Below are positions 41,794-49,827 of a DNA stretch of 64,000 nucleotides, piece by piece. This DNA is from Galbibacter kalidii (GTDB lineage Bacteria; Bacteroidota; Bacteroidia; Flavobacteriales; Flavobacteriaceae). Position 1 is the first letter of the stretch, and each line of letters begins with the position of its first letter. The stretch lies in NCBI RefSeq assembly GCF_026241135.1, contig NZ_JAPFGA010000001.1:248001-312000 (forward strand). Direction: 5' to 3'. The notes beneath the pieces are model-generated. The model was not told the origin of the DNA. It worked only from the letters and a program-made list of their open reading frames with translations, and made no database searches. The position numbers and the translations under genes are program-made.

Positions 41794-42210
41794 ATGAGAA
41801 TTACCTTAATCTTATGCTTTGTCATACAGCTCGTTTTTCCGGCGACGGTGAACAGCGAAAAGATGATTGTGCCCCACACAAAATCATTCGCCCAAATTCA
41901 ATCAAACACTTCTGATATTGATAAGTGGTCGTTGGAAAGTATGCTTTCGTTATATGCGAAGGCACAGGACGACGATTCCCTAAAAGTTTATCCAAATCCC
42001 GTAAATAAAAAAGATATGTTGAACATATCTATGGGGGATAAAGGAAAAAAAGTGTTGAGTTTTTATGATATTACCGGTAAAATGGTAAAAGTCGTAGAAA
42101 CTGAACGTCAAACTTTTGCTTTTAGTGTAGCCGATATGGGAGTAGGCGTTTATATTTTAAATGTGAAATCAGCGAACTTTCAGACTACAAAGAAAGTCAT
42201 CGTTAAATAA
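41794..42210 (+). CDS. Small secreted protein with T9SS type A sorting domain
   Basis: 138 residues from the ATG at 41794 (a GTG at 41785 is also in frame). A signal peptide (MRITLILCFVIQLVFPATVN) is followed by a 40-residue linker and then a C-terminal domain: VYPNPVNKKDMLNISMGDKG, LSFYDITGKMVKVVE and GVGVYILNVKSANFQTTKKV ending in IVK. That is the type IX secretion signal normally attached to large adhesins or enzymes. Here almost no cargo is left, so it is either a decayed secreted protein or a mini-protein in its own right. Confidence 0.82.
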   Translation: MRITLILCFVIQLVFPATVNSEKMIVPHTKSFAQIQSNTSDIDKWSLESMLSLYAKAQDDDSLKVYPNPVNKKDMLNISMGDKGKKVLSFYDITGKMVKVVETERQTFAFSVADMGVGVYILNVKSANFQTTKKVIVK

Positions 42211-42302
42211 TACAGCTACAGTCATAATTATTCGCTTTTCTGAAATTGCTTCATAGCAGTTAAGGAATAACTTTGTATTTTTGCGACCTTAAAATAGTTG
42301 AA

Positions 42303-42893
42303 ATGATATTACCAATAATAGCATATGGCGATCCTGTTTTAAGGAAAGTCGCAAAAGAAATTCCGGAAGATTACCCTAAACTCGACGCGCTTATCGCCAA
42401 CATGTTTGAAACTATGTATAATGCCTATGGTGTTGGTTTGGCAGCACCTCAGGTAGGACTTCCTATGCGCCTTTTTGTTATAGATGCTTCAGCTTTTGCA
42501 GACGATGAAGAATTGAGTGATGATGAACGCGAATTCTTGCAGGGTTTTAAAAAGGTCTTTATTAATCCTAAAATTATAGAAGAGACCGGAGAAGAATGGG
42601 TTTTTAATGAAGGATGCCTGAGTATACCCGAAATCCGTGAAGATGTTACCAGAAACGCCGAGATCAAAATTGAATATTACGATGCCAATTTCAATAAACA
42701 AGTAGAAGAATTTGATGGTTTGGCAGCTCGGGTTATTCAGCATGAATACGATCATATCGAGGGCGTGTTATTTACAGATAAGCTTTCAAGTCTGAAAAAG
42801 AGGCTACTAAAAGGGAAACTGACCAACATATCGAAAGGAAAGATCAAGGTGGATTATAAAATGCGTTTCCCGGATGCTAAAAAAGGACGTTAA
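42303..42893 (+). CDS. def: Peptide deformylase
   Basis: 196 residues from the ATG at 42303 (the frame is open from 42273). All three motifs are present: GVGLAAPQVG, EGCLSIPEI and the metal site QHEYDHIEG. It removes the N-formyl group from nascent proteins. The insertion ASAFADDEELSDDEREFLQG between motifs 1 and 2 is typical of Bacteroidota enzymes. A TATTTTTG -7 element (42276-42283) lies just upstream. The DUF5606 gene follows after 58 bp. Confidence 0.95.
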   Translation: MILPIIAYGDPVLRKVAKEIPEDYPKLDALIANMFETMYNAYGVGLAAPQVGLPMRLFVIDASAFADDEELSDDEREFLQGFKKVFINPKIIEETGEEWVFNEGCLSIPEIREDVTRNAEIKIEYYDANFNKQVEEFDGLAARVIQHEYDHIEGVLFTDKLSSLKKRLLKGKLTNISKGKIKVDYKMRFPDAKKGR

Positions 42894-42951
42894 ACGTTTT
42901 GATAAAACAGTCAAAGCACAGATATTTGCGATCTCAAAAAAAGAATAGATT

Positions 42952-43389
42952 ATGGGTTTAGATAAAATATTGGCCATTTCAGGAAAACCGGGACTTTATG
43001 AATTGAAGGCACAAACACGAACAGGCTTTGTTGCCGAATCACTGTTGGATGGTAAAAAACTGAGCGTTAGCTTGAGAAATAATGTGAGTTTGCTTTCAGA
43101 AATCGCTATATATACGCTTACTGAAGAAGTGCCGTTAAAAGAGGTTTTCAATAAGATTAAAGAAAAGGAAAACGGAGGAAAAACCAAGGTGAACCATAAA
43201 GATGAAAAGATAAAATTGGAAGAATATTTCTTTGAAATTTTACCTGATTATGATGAGGACAAGGTGTATGCCAGCGATATCAAGAAAGTGATTCAATGGT
43301 ATAATCTATTGCACGACAAAGGAATTACCGATTTTGATGATGAAGTAGAAGAGGAAGAAACAAAAGAAGACGCTAAAGCTTCTGAATAG
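42952..43389 (+). CDS. DUF5606 protein
   Basis: 145 residues, cytosolic and acidic. It begins MGLDKILAISGKPGLYELKA, then SLLDGKKLSVSLRNNVSLLS and IAIYTLTEEVPLKEVFNKI, the DUF5606 pattern, followed by a second small helical segment (YASDIKKVIQWYNLLHDKGI) and a Glu-rich tail. The family is nearly restricted to Bacteroidota and usually follows def, as here. The function is unknown. Confidence 0.87.
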   Translation: MGLDKILAISGKPGLYELKAQTRTGFVAESLLDGKKLSVSLRNNVSLLSEIAIYTLTEEVPLKEVFNKIKEKENGGKTKVNHKDEKIKLEEYFFEILPDYDEDKVYASDIKKVIQWYNLLHDKGITDFDDEVEEEETKEDAKASE

Positions 43390-43415
43390 CTTCCAATTCC
43401 AATATAATATTTAAG

Positions 43416-43448
43416 AATCCCTGGCTTTGTCTCGGGGATTGTTTTTTT
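43416..43448 (+). terminator. Intrinsic terminator of def-DUF5606
   Basis: AATCCC (43416-43421) pairs with GGGATT (43435-43440) and G plus seven T follow. Confidence 0.75.
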
Positions 43449-43541
43449 GATCCGGTTGGGTCATTTTAGAACGAAAAGAGAAGATGTTTTCTCTTTTTTC
43501 TGAATCAAAAAAACGTAATTTGTATCCATAAATTATTGTTT

Positions 43542-44315
43542 ATGAATTCGAGAGAACAACAACTGCAAGCCATTGACCGACTTTTGACGATTATGGACGA
43601 ACTCAGGGAGAAGTGTCCGTGGGACCGGAAACAGACTTTGGAATCGCTACGTCATTTGACTATCGAAGAAACCTATGAATTAGGTGATGCGATCCTGGAT
43701 CAGGATCTGGAGGAAGTTCGGAAAGAGTTGGGCGATTTGTTGTTGCATATTGTTTTTTATGCCAAAATAGGGAGTGAAACCAAGGATTTTGATATAGCCG
43801 ATGTCGCCAACGGTATTTGTGAAAAGCTTATCGACAGACATCCGCATATTTATGGGGATGTTGAAGTAGAGGATGAAGAAGACGTCAAAAGAAATTGGGA
43901 AAACCTCAAGTTGAAAGAAGGGAAAAAAAGCGTTTTGGAAGGTGTTCCTCGAAGTTTACCGGCCTTGGTCAAAGCGAACAGGATTCAGGATAAAGTTTCC
44001 GGAGTAGGATTTGACTGGGAACAACCCGAACAGGTTTTTGAAAAGCTACAGGAAGAATTGGCAGAACTTAGTCAAGAAGTCAAAGTCAACAACCGCGACA
44101 AGATCGAAGCCGAATTTGGCGACGTACTCTTTTCCATGATCAATTATGCCCGGTTTTTGAAAATAAACCCTGAAAATGCATTGGAGCGCACCAATAAAAA
44201 ATTCATAAAACGATTCCAATACCTGGAAAGTAAATCCAAAGAATTAGGAAAACCCCTAAAAGAAATGACATTGGCAGAAATGGATGTTTTTTGGGAAGAA
44301 GCTAAAAAGTTATAA
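43542..44315 (+). CDS. mazG: MazG nucleoside triphosphate pyrophosphohydrolase
   Basis: 257 residues from the ATG at 43542. Duplicated MazG folds: the first has KCPWDRKQTLESLRHLTIEE, TYELGDAIL and ELGDLLLHIVFYAKI with the EExxE...ExxD metal site, and the second EELAELSQEVK and EAEFGDVLFSMINYARFLKI. It hydrolyses NTPs to NMP and pyrophosphate, which cleans the nucleotide pool and can lower ppGpp. It should not be confused with MazE/F. The gene is monocistronic. Confidence 0.94.
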   Translation: MNSREQQLQAIDRLLTIMDELREKCPWDRKQTLESLRHLTIEETYELGDAILDQDLEEVRKELGDLLLHIVFYAKIGSETKDFDIADVANGICEKLIDRHPHIYGDVEVEDEEDVKRNWENLKLKEGKKSVLEGVPRSLPALVKANRIQDKVSGVGFDWEQPEQVFEKLQEELAELSQEVKVNNRDKIEAEFGDVLFSMINYARFLKINPENALERTNKKFIKRFQYLESKSKELGKPLKEMTLAEMDVFWEEAKKL

Positions 44316-44362
44316 CAGGGTAAATTCCAAATCCCAAGCACCAAATTTCAAAGATGAAAAGA

Positions 44363-44455
44363 AAATTTGGCTTCTCCCTTCAGACGAAGGGAGGTGGCCG
44401 AGTTCAATTCTGCAAGAATTGGACGAGGTCGGAGGGTTTGATATCCCAAACCATT
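44363..44455 (+). repeat. Interspersed repeat family A, copy 2
   Basis: TTTGGCTTCTCCCTTCAGAC and GAAGGGAGGTGGCCGAG, an inner stem GTTCAATTCTTGC-type arm (TTCAATTCTGCAAGAATTGG), then GTCGGAGGGTTTGATATCCC. The outer blocks match copy 1 while the inner stem is different in sequence but again a hairpin. Confidence 0.65.
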
Positions 44456-44494
44456 GGCAAGAACGGAAAGTTTGGTGTTTTAGGAATAGATATG

Positions 44495-44575
44495 GGCTTT
44501 CAAAACACCCCTTTCTCCGCCATCGCTGGAGGCGGATTCATTCCCCTCTTTGTCTAAAGAGGGGAGCCATTTTAT
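44495..44575 (-). repeat. Interspersed repeat family A, copy 3 (diverged, inverted)
   Basis: On the minus strand: AAAATGGCTCCCCTCTTTAG, ACAAAGAGGGGAATG, an inner stem TCCGCCTCCAGCGATGGCGGA, then GAAAGGGGTGTTTTGAAAGC. It has the same plan as copies 1 and 2 with compensating changes in the first stem. Confidence 0.6.
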
Positions 44576-44632
44576 AGCTAATGAAAATCTATTTTATATG
44601 TTGAAATTTTCCCGACTCCCGACTTCTCTCTT

Positions 44633-45703
44633 CTATACCTTATACCGCCAACCGTGTTTGTCTTCAGCAAGATTGTACTGAATGTCTATAATGGTTTGTT
44701 TTATTTTTGAAGAATAAGAATCGTCGTCTACTTTTGGTAATTCCCATTTGTCTCCTTTGTAGCCAAAGCCTAAAATCGGATTTATAACTGCTGCGGTACC
44801 ACTACCAAAAATTTCTTTCAGTTCGCCGTTTTTGTACGCATCAAGGATTTCCTGAACCTTAATTGGTCTTACTTCTACATTAATGCCCATGTCTTCGGCT
44901 ACAGTGATAACACTTTTTCTGGTAACACCGTCCAATATCCTGTCGCTGATTGGGCAGGTAACCAAAGTATCCCCAATTCTGAAAAATATGTTCATCGTAC
45001 CGGCTTCTTCCAAATATTCATGCGTACTGGCATCGGTCCAGATAATTTGTTGGAATCCTTCTTTTTGCGCCAAATTGGTCGGGTAAAACTGACCGGCGTA
45101 GTTTCCTGCGGCCTTTGCATAACCAAAGCCACCACTTGCAGCCCTGCTGTAATGGTCGGCTATTTTAACGCGAACTTCACCACCGTAATAAGATTGTGCC
45201 GGAGAACAGATGATCATAAATCTGTATTTATTAGAAGGAGATGCCGAAACACCGTATTCTGTAGCAATAGCAAACGGACGGATGTACAGGCTGTTACCAA
45301 TTCCTTTTTGAATCCATTCTTTGTCCAGATTCAACAAAGTTGTTAAACCCTCAAAGAAATAATCTTTAGGAAACTCCGGCATAGCTAGTCTTTCAGACGA
45401 TTTGTTTATGCGATTGAAGTTTTCCTCCGGACGGAATAACCATATATCATCATTCTCATCTTTATAAGCCTTCATACCTTCAAAAACCGCTTGTCCGTAG
45501 TGAAAAACACGTGCAGACGGATCTAAAGAGATCGGTTGGTAAGGTATGATTTTGGGTGTTTTCCACTCCCCATCCACATAGTCACAAACAAACATATGGT
45601 CGGTAAAAACACTCCCAAAAGCTAAATTGCTAAAATCTACATCATTTATTTTTGATGTCTGTCTCTTTTCAATTTCGATATAAGTGGCGGTCTCCTTGCC
45701 CAT
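44633..45703 (-). CDS. ilvE: Branched-chain amino acid aminotransferase
   Basis: 356 residues, fold-type IV PLP enzyme. The PLP Lys is in SGGFGYAKAAGNYAGQFYPT; HYGQAVFEGMKAYKDENDDI, WTDASTHEYLEEAGTMNIFF and EIFGSGTAAVINPI are also typical. The length and features are those of the class II BCATs (about 350 aa) and not the 309-aa E. coli type. It interconverts Leu, Ile and Val with their 2-oxo acids. The gene is monocistronic. Confidence 0.95.
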   Translation of the reverse strand: MGKETATYIEIEKRQTSKINDVDFSNLAFGSVFTDHMFVCDYVDGEWKTPKIIPYQPISLDPSARVFHYGQAVFEGMKAYKDENDDIWLFRPEENFNRINKSSERLAMPEFPKDYFFEGLTTLLNLDKEWIQKGIGNSLYIRPFAIATEYGVSASPSNKYRFMIICSPAQSYYGGEVRVKIADHYSRAASGGFGYAKAAGNYAGQFYPTNLAQKEGFQQIIWTDASTHEYLEEAGTMNIFFRIGDTLVTCPISDRILDGVTRKSVITVAEDMGINVEVRPIKVQEILDAYKNGELKEIFGSGTAAVINPILGFGYKGDKWELPKVDDDSYSSKIKQTIIDIQYNLAEDKHGWRYKV

Positions 45704-45796
45704 AACTCCATTTTATTTCTGCTAAATTATAAAATATTCCGTCAAAAAATTGAATATTGAAAGTAAAAATAAGTTATTTTATAGCATAATTTTGTT

Positions 45797-45960
45797 AGAG
45801 CATATTTAAGCTGGTTTGATTGAAGTGAAAAAATGATGATTTTTGTTCCATATGAAGGCTTTTTTGAGCCGCATAGCCGCAGCTACGGGGTGAGAAAAAG
45901 GTGAAATATGGGGCAAAAAGGGCATTTTTTAGCCAATTGGAATCAGTTTAAACATGCTCT
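45797..45960. mobile_element. 164-bp MITE-like inverted-repeat element
   Basis: The left end AGAGCATATTTAAGCTGGTT matches the reverse complement of the right end AGAGCATGTTTAAACTGATT with three transitions in 20 bases. An inner imperfect hairpin spans CATATGAAGG...ATATGGGG with the apex GCCGCATAGCCGCAGCTACG. There is no coding capacity. It fills the space between ilvE and a DUF4920 gene. Confidence 0.6.
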
Positions 45961-45978
45961 TGAATAAAAATAAGGATT

Positions 45979-46443
45979 ATGGAAAGAACATATATTTTGA
46001 TGGTAATAGCTTGTGTATTACTGTCGTGCAATGAGCAAAAAAATTATGAGGTTTTTGGAGCTACTATAGAAGCAGATAACAGTGTTGAAGCTTCAAAAAT
46101 GAATGACAAGTATGCTTCCTTGGAGGTGGGGGATACCTTGGAGACAAAATTCACGGCAACAGTCAACAGTGTATGCCCTAAAAAAGGATGCTGGATGAAA
46201 CTTGACCTGGAAAATGGTAAAGAGGCGATGGTTCGGTTTAAGGACTACGGGTTTTTTGTGCCGAAAGATATTCAGGGGAAACAAGTGATTGTAAGTGGAA
46301 AAGCATTTATAGACCAAATGTCGGTCGAAGATCAAAAACACTTTGCCGAAGATGCAGGGAAATCAGAAGAGGAAATAGCAGCGATCAGTAAACCGTCGGT
46401 TACCTATTCTTTTATGGCTGATGGCGTTTTAATTGAAGAATAG
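45979..46443 (+). CDS. DUF4920 lipoprotein
   Basis: 154 residues. The lipoprotein signal is YILMVIACVLLSC. The domain has YEVFGATIEADNSVEASKMN, FTATVNSVCPKKGCWMKLDL, FKDYGFFVPKDIQGKQVIVS and KPSVTYSFMADGVLI, as in DUF4920. The conserved CPKKGCW motif suggests metal or redox chemistry, but this is untested. Its TAG stop overlaps the GTG start of mnmD by one base. Confidence 0.87.
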   Translation: MERTYILMVIACVLLSCNEQKNYEVFGATIEADNSVEASKMNDKYASLEVGDTLETKFTATVNSVCPKKGCWMKLDLENGKEAMVRFKDYGFFVPKDIQGKQVIVSGKAFIDQMSVEDQKHFAEDAGKSEEEIAAISKPSVTYSFMADGVLIEE

Positions 46444-47132
46444 TGGAAAGAAAGATCATCAAAACATCAGATGGGTCATCGACTATCTATCTAAAAGAGT
46501 GGGACGAACACTACCATTCCAAACACGGAGCGGTTCAGGAGGCCTATCATGTGTTTATCAACAGCGGATTTTACCCTTTTCTGAAAGACAATCCAGCAAA
46601 AGAACTTTCCATACTGGAAATAGGCTTTGGTACGGGATTGAATGCTTTTATCACTTTAATTGAAGCAGAAAAAGCATCGGTTAAGGTGGATTACGAAGGA
46701 GTAGAAGCTTATCCGGTTTCAGAAGAAGAGGTAAAACTTTTGAACTATATAGAGCAACTTCAAGCAGAAGACAAGTCCGATTTGTTTACCGAAATGCACC
46801 AAATGAGTTGGGGAGAATTTCATTCGGTAACGGATTACTTTCAGCTAAAAAAAAGAAAAGAATTCTTTGCCGATATTGATGATTCCGACCAATTTAACCT
46901 CATCTATTTTGATGCTTTTGGAGCTCGTGTGCAACCGGAGTTGTGGGAGGAGTCTATTTTTCGGAAAATGTACACAGCCTTAAAGGAAAACGGGATTTTA
47001 GTCACCTATGCCGCCAAAGGAAGTGTGCGTAGGGCAATGCAAAAAGTGGGTTTTGAAGTGGAAAAACTTCCCGGTCCACCTGGAAAACGGGAAATGTTAA
47101 GAGCTGTTAAAAAACAGCTCAAGAATCCTTGA
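46443..47132 (+). CDS. mnmD: MnmD-type tRNA 5-(aminomethyl)-2-thiouridine methyltransferase
   Basis: 229 residues from a GTG at 46443, supported by the family-typical start ERKIIKTSDGSSTIYLKEWD and EHYHSKHGAVQEAYHVFIN. The SAM-binding motif is LEIGFGTGLNAF, and LIYFDAFGARVQPELWEESI and VTYAAKGSVRRAMQKVGFEV follow. It matches the N-terminal half of E. coli MnmC, which makes mnm5s2U34 from nm5s2U34 in tRNA. Only the methyltransferase domain is present, with no oxidase half. Confidence 0.92.
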   Translation: MERKIIKTSDGSSTIYLKEWDEHYHSKHGAVQEAYHVFINSGFYPFLKDNPAKELSILEIGFGTGLNAFITLIEAEKASVKVDYEGVEAYPVSEEEVKLLNYIEQLQAEDKSDLFTEMHQMSWGEFHSVTDYFQLKKRKEFFADIDDSDQFNLIYFDAFGARVQPELWEESIFRKMYTALKENGILVTYAAKGSVRRAMQKVGFEVEKLPGPPGKREMLRAVKKQLKNP

Positions 47133-47228
47133 TTTACGTTAATATTTTTTGCTCAAACTGTTAAAGCTAAATTAAATCAGACTGTTGTGGTCCTCGAAAT
47201 AAGTACTTTTGCATAAAAGCACAGGAAG

Positions 47229-48167
47229 GTGAGGATTTTAATAACAGGAGCAACAGGATTGATTGGGAAGGCCTTGGTAGATATGTGCCATGAGCGAGGT
47301 CATGAGGTTCACTTTCTTACTACGGATAGGGCTAAGCTGACCAATCGGGAGAATTATAAAGGTTTTTATTGGAATCCGGACAGGAACAAGATCGATACCG
47401 ATTGTTTTAAAGGGGTAGATGCAGTGATCAATCTTGCAGGAGCAAGTATGTCGAAGCGGTGGACTTTACTGCGACGTAAAAAAATCCTCAACAGCCGTAT
47501 AAAATCACTTCGTTTATTGAATAGTTCGATCGGAGAGGTAGATCATCAAGTTAAATCTTTTGTTTCTGCTTCTGCTATTGGGATATATCCGCATTCCTAC
47601 ACTAACTATTATGAAGAGAACAATCTTAGCGTTGATGATTCATTTTCGGGAAAAGTAACAGCAGCATGGGAAAAAGAAGCCAAAACGCTTGAAAAACACC
47701 ATTTTCCCGTAGCGATGGTGCGCACGGGTTTGGTATTGTCATCATCAGGAGGGGCTTTACCTCAAATGGCGATGCCTGTAAAATATTACATGGGCGCTGC
47801 CTATGGCAATGGTGAACAATGGCAAAGTTGGATACATATCAACGACATAGCGGGCATCTATCTTTTTATCGTTGAAAATGAATTGACCGGAATCTTTAAT
47901 GGGGTGGCTTCCAATCCCGTGACAAACAAAAAACTGATTTGTGAAATCGCCCATATTTATAAAAAACCGAAGCTCTTGCCTAATATTCCTGTATGGGTTT
48001 TACGGTTTTTCCTTGGAAAAATGGCATATTTGGCAACTGTAAGTCAGCGTGTAAGCGCCAAGAAACTGGAAATGGAAGGCTATCATTTCGAGTTTACAAA
48101 CATTACCTTGGCTTTAGAAGATGTGTTGTTAAACGAAAAAAGCCAACTCCGGAAGGAATTGGCTTAG
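47229..48167 (+). CDS. TIGR01777-family SDR protein (YfcH/SulA-like epimerase)
   Basis: 312 residues from a GTG at 47229. RILITGATGLIGKALVDMCH is the NAD(P)-binding start; GVDAVINLAGASMSKRW, YWNPDRNKIDTDCF, SASAIGIYPHS, VRTGLVLSSSGGALPQMAMP and WIHINDIAGIYLFIVE follow the family in order, with a C-terminal DUF1731 (LPNIPVWVLRFFLGKMA). The biological substrate is unknown. A -7-like TACTTTTG lies at 47204-47211. Its last codons form one arm of the antisense yceI terminator. Confidence 0.92.
   Translation: MRILITGATGLIGKALVDMCHERGHEVHFLTTDRAKLTNRENYKGFYWNPDRNKIDTDCFKGVDAVINLAGASMSKRWTLLRRKKILNSRIKSLRLLNSSIGEVDHQVKSFVSASAIGIYPHSYTNYYEENNLSVDDSFSGKVTAAWEKEAKTLEKHHFPVAMVRTGLVLSSSGGALPQMAMPVKYYMGAAYGNGEQWQSWIHINDIAGIYLFIVENELTGIFNGVASNPVTNKKLICEIAHIYKKPKLLPNIPVWVLRFFLGKMAYLATVSQRVSAKKLEMEGYHFEFTNITLALEDVLLNEKSQLRKELA
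48138..48164 (-). terminator. yceI terminator inside the 3' end of the TIGR01777 gene
   Basis: AGCCAA-C-TCC-GGAA-GGA-A-TTGGCT (48141-48164). On the minus strand the stem is followed by TTTTTTCG, so it ends yceI transcription. It lies completely within codons of the convergent plus-strand gene. Confidence 0.8.
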
Positions 48168-48190
48168 TATATTTAGTGTTTTCAGCTTGC

Positions 48191-48862
48191 TTATGCCTTT
48201 GTAGCTTTTACGGTAATAGCAAGTTCTATCTCATCGTTGATGAATTTATCACCAAGATCATCAAAAATAGATTTAGAACCATAGTTTACACCCCAGTCAG
48301 TTCTGTTGATTGGGAAAGCTTCGCTTTTTAGAATAACAGCATCTCCATTTTCAGTTACAGAAACCGGGAAAGCGATGTTTTTCTTTTGACCTTTAAGTGC
48401 CAAATTTCCTTTAAGCATGGTTTTACCTTCAACTTTTTCCACTCCTGTCACCTCAAAATAGGCAGTTGGGTGCTCTTTTACGTTAAAGAAGTGATCTTGT
48501 TTTCCTTCAACAGTCCCTTTTAAGTGGGCTTCAAGGTTTTCTTTACCATCTCCGGGTTCAAGATCGGTTACGGTAATGGTTTTCATATCGATCAAAAAGT
48601 TTCCGCTTTCAACAACACCATTTTTCAGTGAGATTACACCAGACTCGATAGTTACGGTTCCTATGTGGGTTCCTGTAGGTTTAGATCCTTTCCATTCGAT
48701 AATGCTTTCGCCGGGAACAGCTTTATATTTAACAGCTGCTTCTGTGGTTGCTGTCGCTGTTTCAGCTTCTGCGGTTGAAGCTTCGTTTTTTGCTCCTTTT
48801 TTACAAGCTGTAAAAACAGTCATAAGGGCAATAATGGAAATTGCCAAGATATTTTTTTTCAT
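48191..48862 (-). CDS. YceI-family lipoprotein
   Basis: 223 residues. The signal and lipobox are NILAISIIALMTVFTACKKG, followed by a low-complexity Ala/Glu/Thr linker and the YceI lipocalin-like barrel: IIEWKGSKPTGTHIGTVTIE, NFLIDMKTITVTDLEPGDGK, HLKGTVEGKQDHFFNVKEHP and DRTDWGVNYGSK-like INRTDWGVNYGSKSIFDDLG. The family binds polyisoprenoids or lipids in the envelope. Convergent with the TIGR01777 gene. Confidence 0.9.
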   Translation of the reverse strand: MKKNILAISIIALMTVFTACKKGAKNEASTAEAETATATTEAAVKYKAVPGESIIEWKGSKPTGTHIGTVTIESGVISLKNGVVESGNFLIDMKTITVTDLEPGDGKENLEAHLKGTVEGKQDHFFNVKEHPTAYFEVTGVEKVEGKTMLKGNLALKGQKKNIAFPVSVTENGDAVILKSEAFPINRTDWGVNYGSKSIFDDLGDKFINDEIELAITVKATKA

Positions 48863-48999
48863 TTCAAATTACTTTTTAAAATTTGCAGACCAAAAATAAT
48901 AATATCGGTGATATACGGCCATTAAAAAATGATTAATTTTTTTAGGTCTGTTATAACGATTAAAAACTGCTCTGAGTGTCTAGTGTTATCAGGTCTTAA

Positions 49000-49044
49000 T
49001 GACATTTTGACATTTTTATAGGATTGGCAGTACTTTTGCCAATC
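49000..49044 (+). promoter_or_regulatory. grpE promoter region with sigma-54-like and primary-sigma elements
   Basis: TTGGCAG-N5-TTGC (49024-49039) has the GG-N10-GC spacing of sigma-54 promoters. It lies in a dyad GATTGGCA-N7-TGCCAATC. TACTTTTG (49031-49038) with TTTG (49006-49009), 21 bp apart, also fits the Bacteroidota primary consensus. TGACAT is repeated at 49000-49005 and 49008-49013. No CIRCE element is seen. Confidence 0.55.
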
Positions 49045-49073
49045 ATTATTGAGCCTTTATAAATTAAAAATTT

Positions 49074-49637
49074 ATGTCTAAGAAAGAAGATAAAAATAAA
49101 AAAGTAACAGTTGAAGAGAACAAAGCTGAAGCCCAAACCGTAGATCAAGCAGTTGAAGAAATGGTAGAACAAGAAGAGGTTGAACAAACCGAAGAGGAAA
49201 AACTAAAAGAAGAATTGGCTACGGAAAAGGATAAGTTCTTGAGATTGTTTGCTGAATTTGAAAATTATAAAAGAAGGACAGCAAAAGAGCGTATTGAGCT
49301 GTTCAAAACAGCCGGACAAGATATTGTGATGTCAATGTTGCCTGTTTTAGACGATTTTGACCGTGCTTTGGCAGAAATAGCTAAGAGCAAAGACAAGGAG
49401 GCGCTAAAAGGAGTAGAGCTGATAAGCAATAAATTCAGAAATACATTGAAGGCCAAAGGCTTGAGTGAAGTAGAAGTGAGCTCAGGAGATGCTTTTGATG
49501 CGGAGGTTCATGAAGCGATCACGCAGATTCCTGCTCCAAATGACGATCTGAAAGGAAAAATTGTTGATATTGTGGAAAAAGGATACAAGCTTGGAGATAA
49601 GATCATCCGTCATCCAAAAGTGGTTGTCGGACAATAA
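49074..49637 (+). CDS. grpE: Nucleotide exchange factor GrpE
   Basis: 187 residues. A Glu/Lys-rich disordered start leads into a long coiled coil (KDKFLRLFAEFENYKRRTAK, RIELFKTAGQDIVMSMLPVL, DDFDRAL) and the C-terminal beta domain (FDAEVHEAITQIPAPNDDLK, GKIVDIVEKGYKLGDKIIRH, KVVVG). It releases ADP from DnaK. dnaK is not in the window, but dnaJ follows 190 bp downstream. Confidence 0.95.
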   Translation: MSKKEDKNKKVTVEENKAEAQTVDQAVEEMVEQEEVEQTEEEKLKEELATEKDKFLRLFAEFENYKRRTAKERIELFKTAGQDIVMSMLPVLDDFDRALAEIAKSKDKEALKGVELISNKFRNTLKAKGLSEVEVSSGDAFDAEVHEAITQIPAPNDDLKGKIVDIVEKGYKLGDKIIRHPKVVVGQ

Positions 49638-49721
49638 TTATTGACGCTTTGTCATGGTCATTTAATATTGGCCTTGTTTATAAAAAAATAAAGGGGACAA
49701 ACCTCAATTCATTTCGATGCC

Positions 49722-49777
49722 CGCCTACCGGACAGGCAGGTAGAGCATCGGGGAACTAAACCCACTTAGTGGGATTA
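49722..49777. repeat. Palindromic repeats between grpE and dnaJ
   Basis: GATGCCCGCCTACCGGACAG, GCAGGTAGAGCATCGGG forms an interrupted hairpin (GATGC/GCATC, CCTACC-like arms). A further CCCAC-TTA-GTGGG lies at about 49760-49772. They resemble other flavobacterial spacer palindromes. Confidence 0.5.
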
Positions 49778-49827
49778 AAAATTCTGATAAAAATAAGAAA
49801 GGGTAATCCTTTCCACACTATAAGTAC

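Larger units (their letters stand above)
44316..44632. other. 317-bp non-coding spacer filled with repeats
   Basis: It carries a short AAATTCCAAATCCCAAGCAC-type repeat (44324-44352, also seen diverged at 38495-38520) and two family A repeat copies in opposite orientation. Short open frames here follow the repeats and are not genes. Confidence 0.6.

Noticed and set aside
44284-44577. 97- and 67-residue open frames after mazG
   Set aside because: They overlap the mazG end and follow the family A repeats. Their translated text is repeat-derived.
49024-49044. CIRCE element at grpE
   Set aside because: The dyad GATTGGCA-N7-TGCCAATC does not match TTAGCACTC-N9-GAGTGCTAA.
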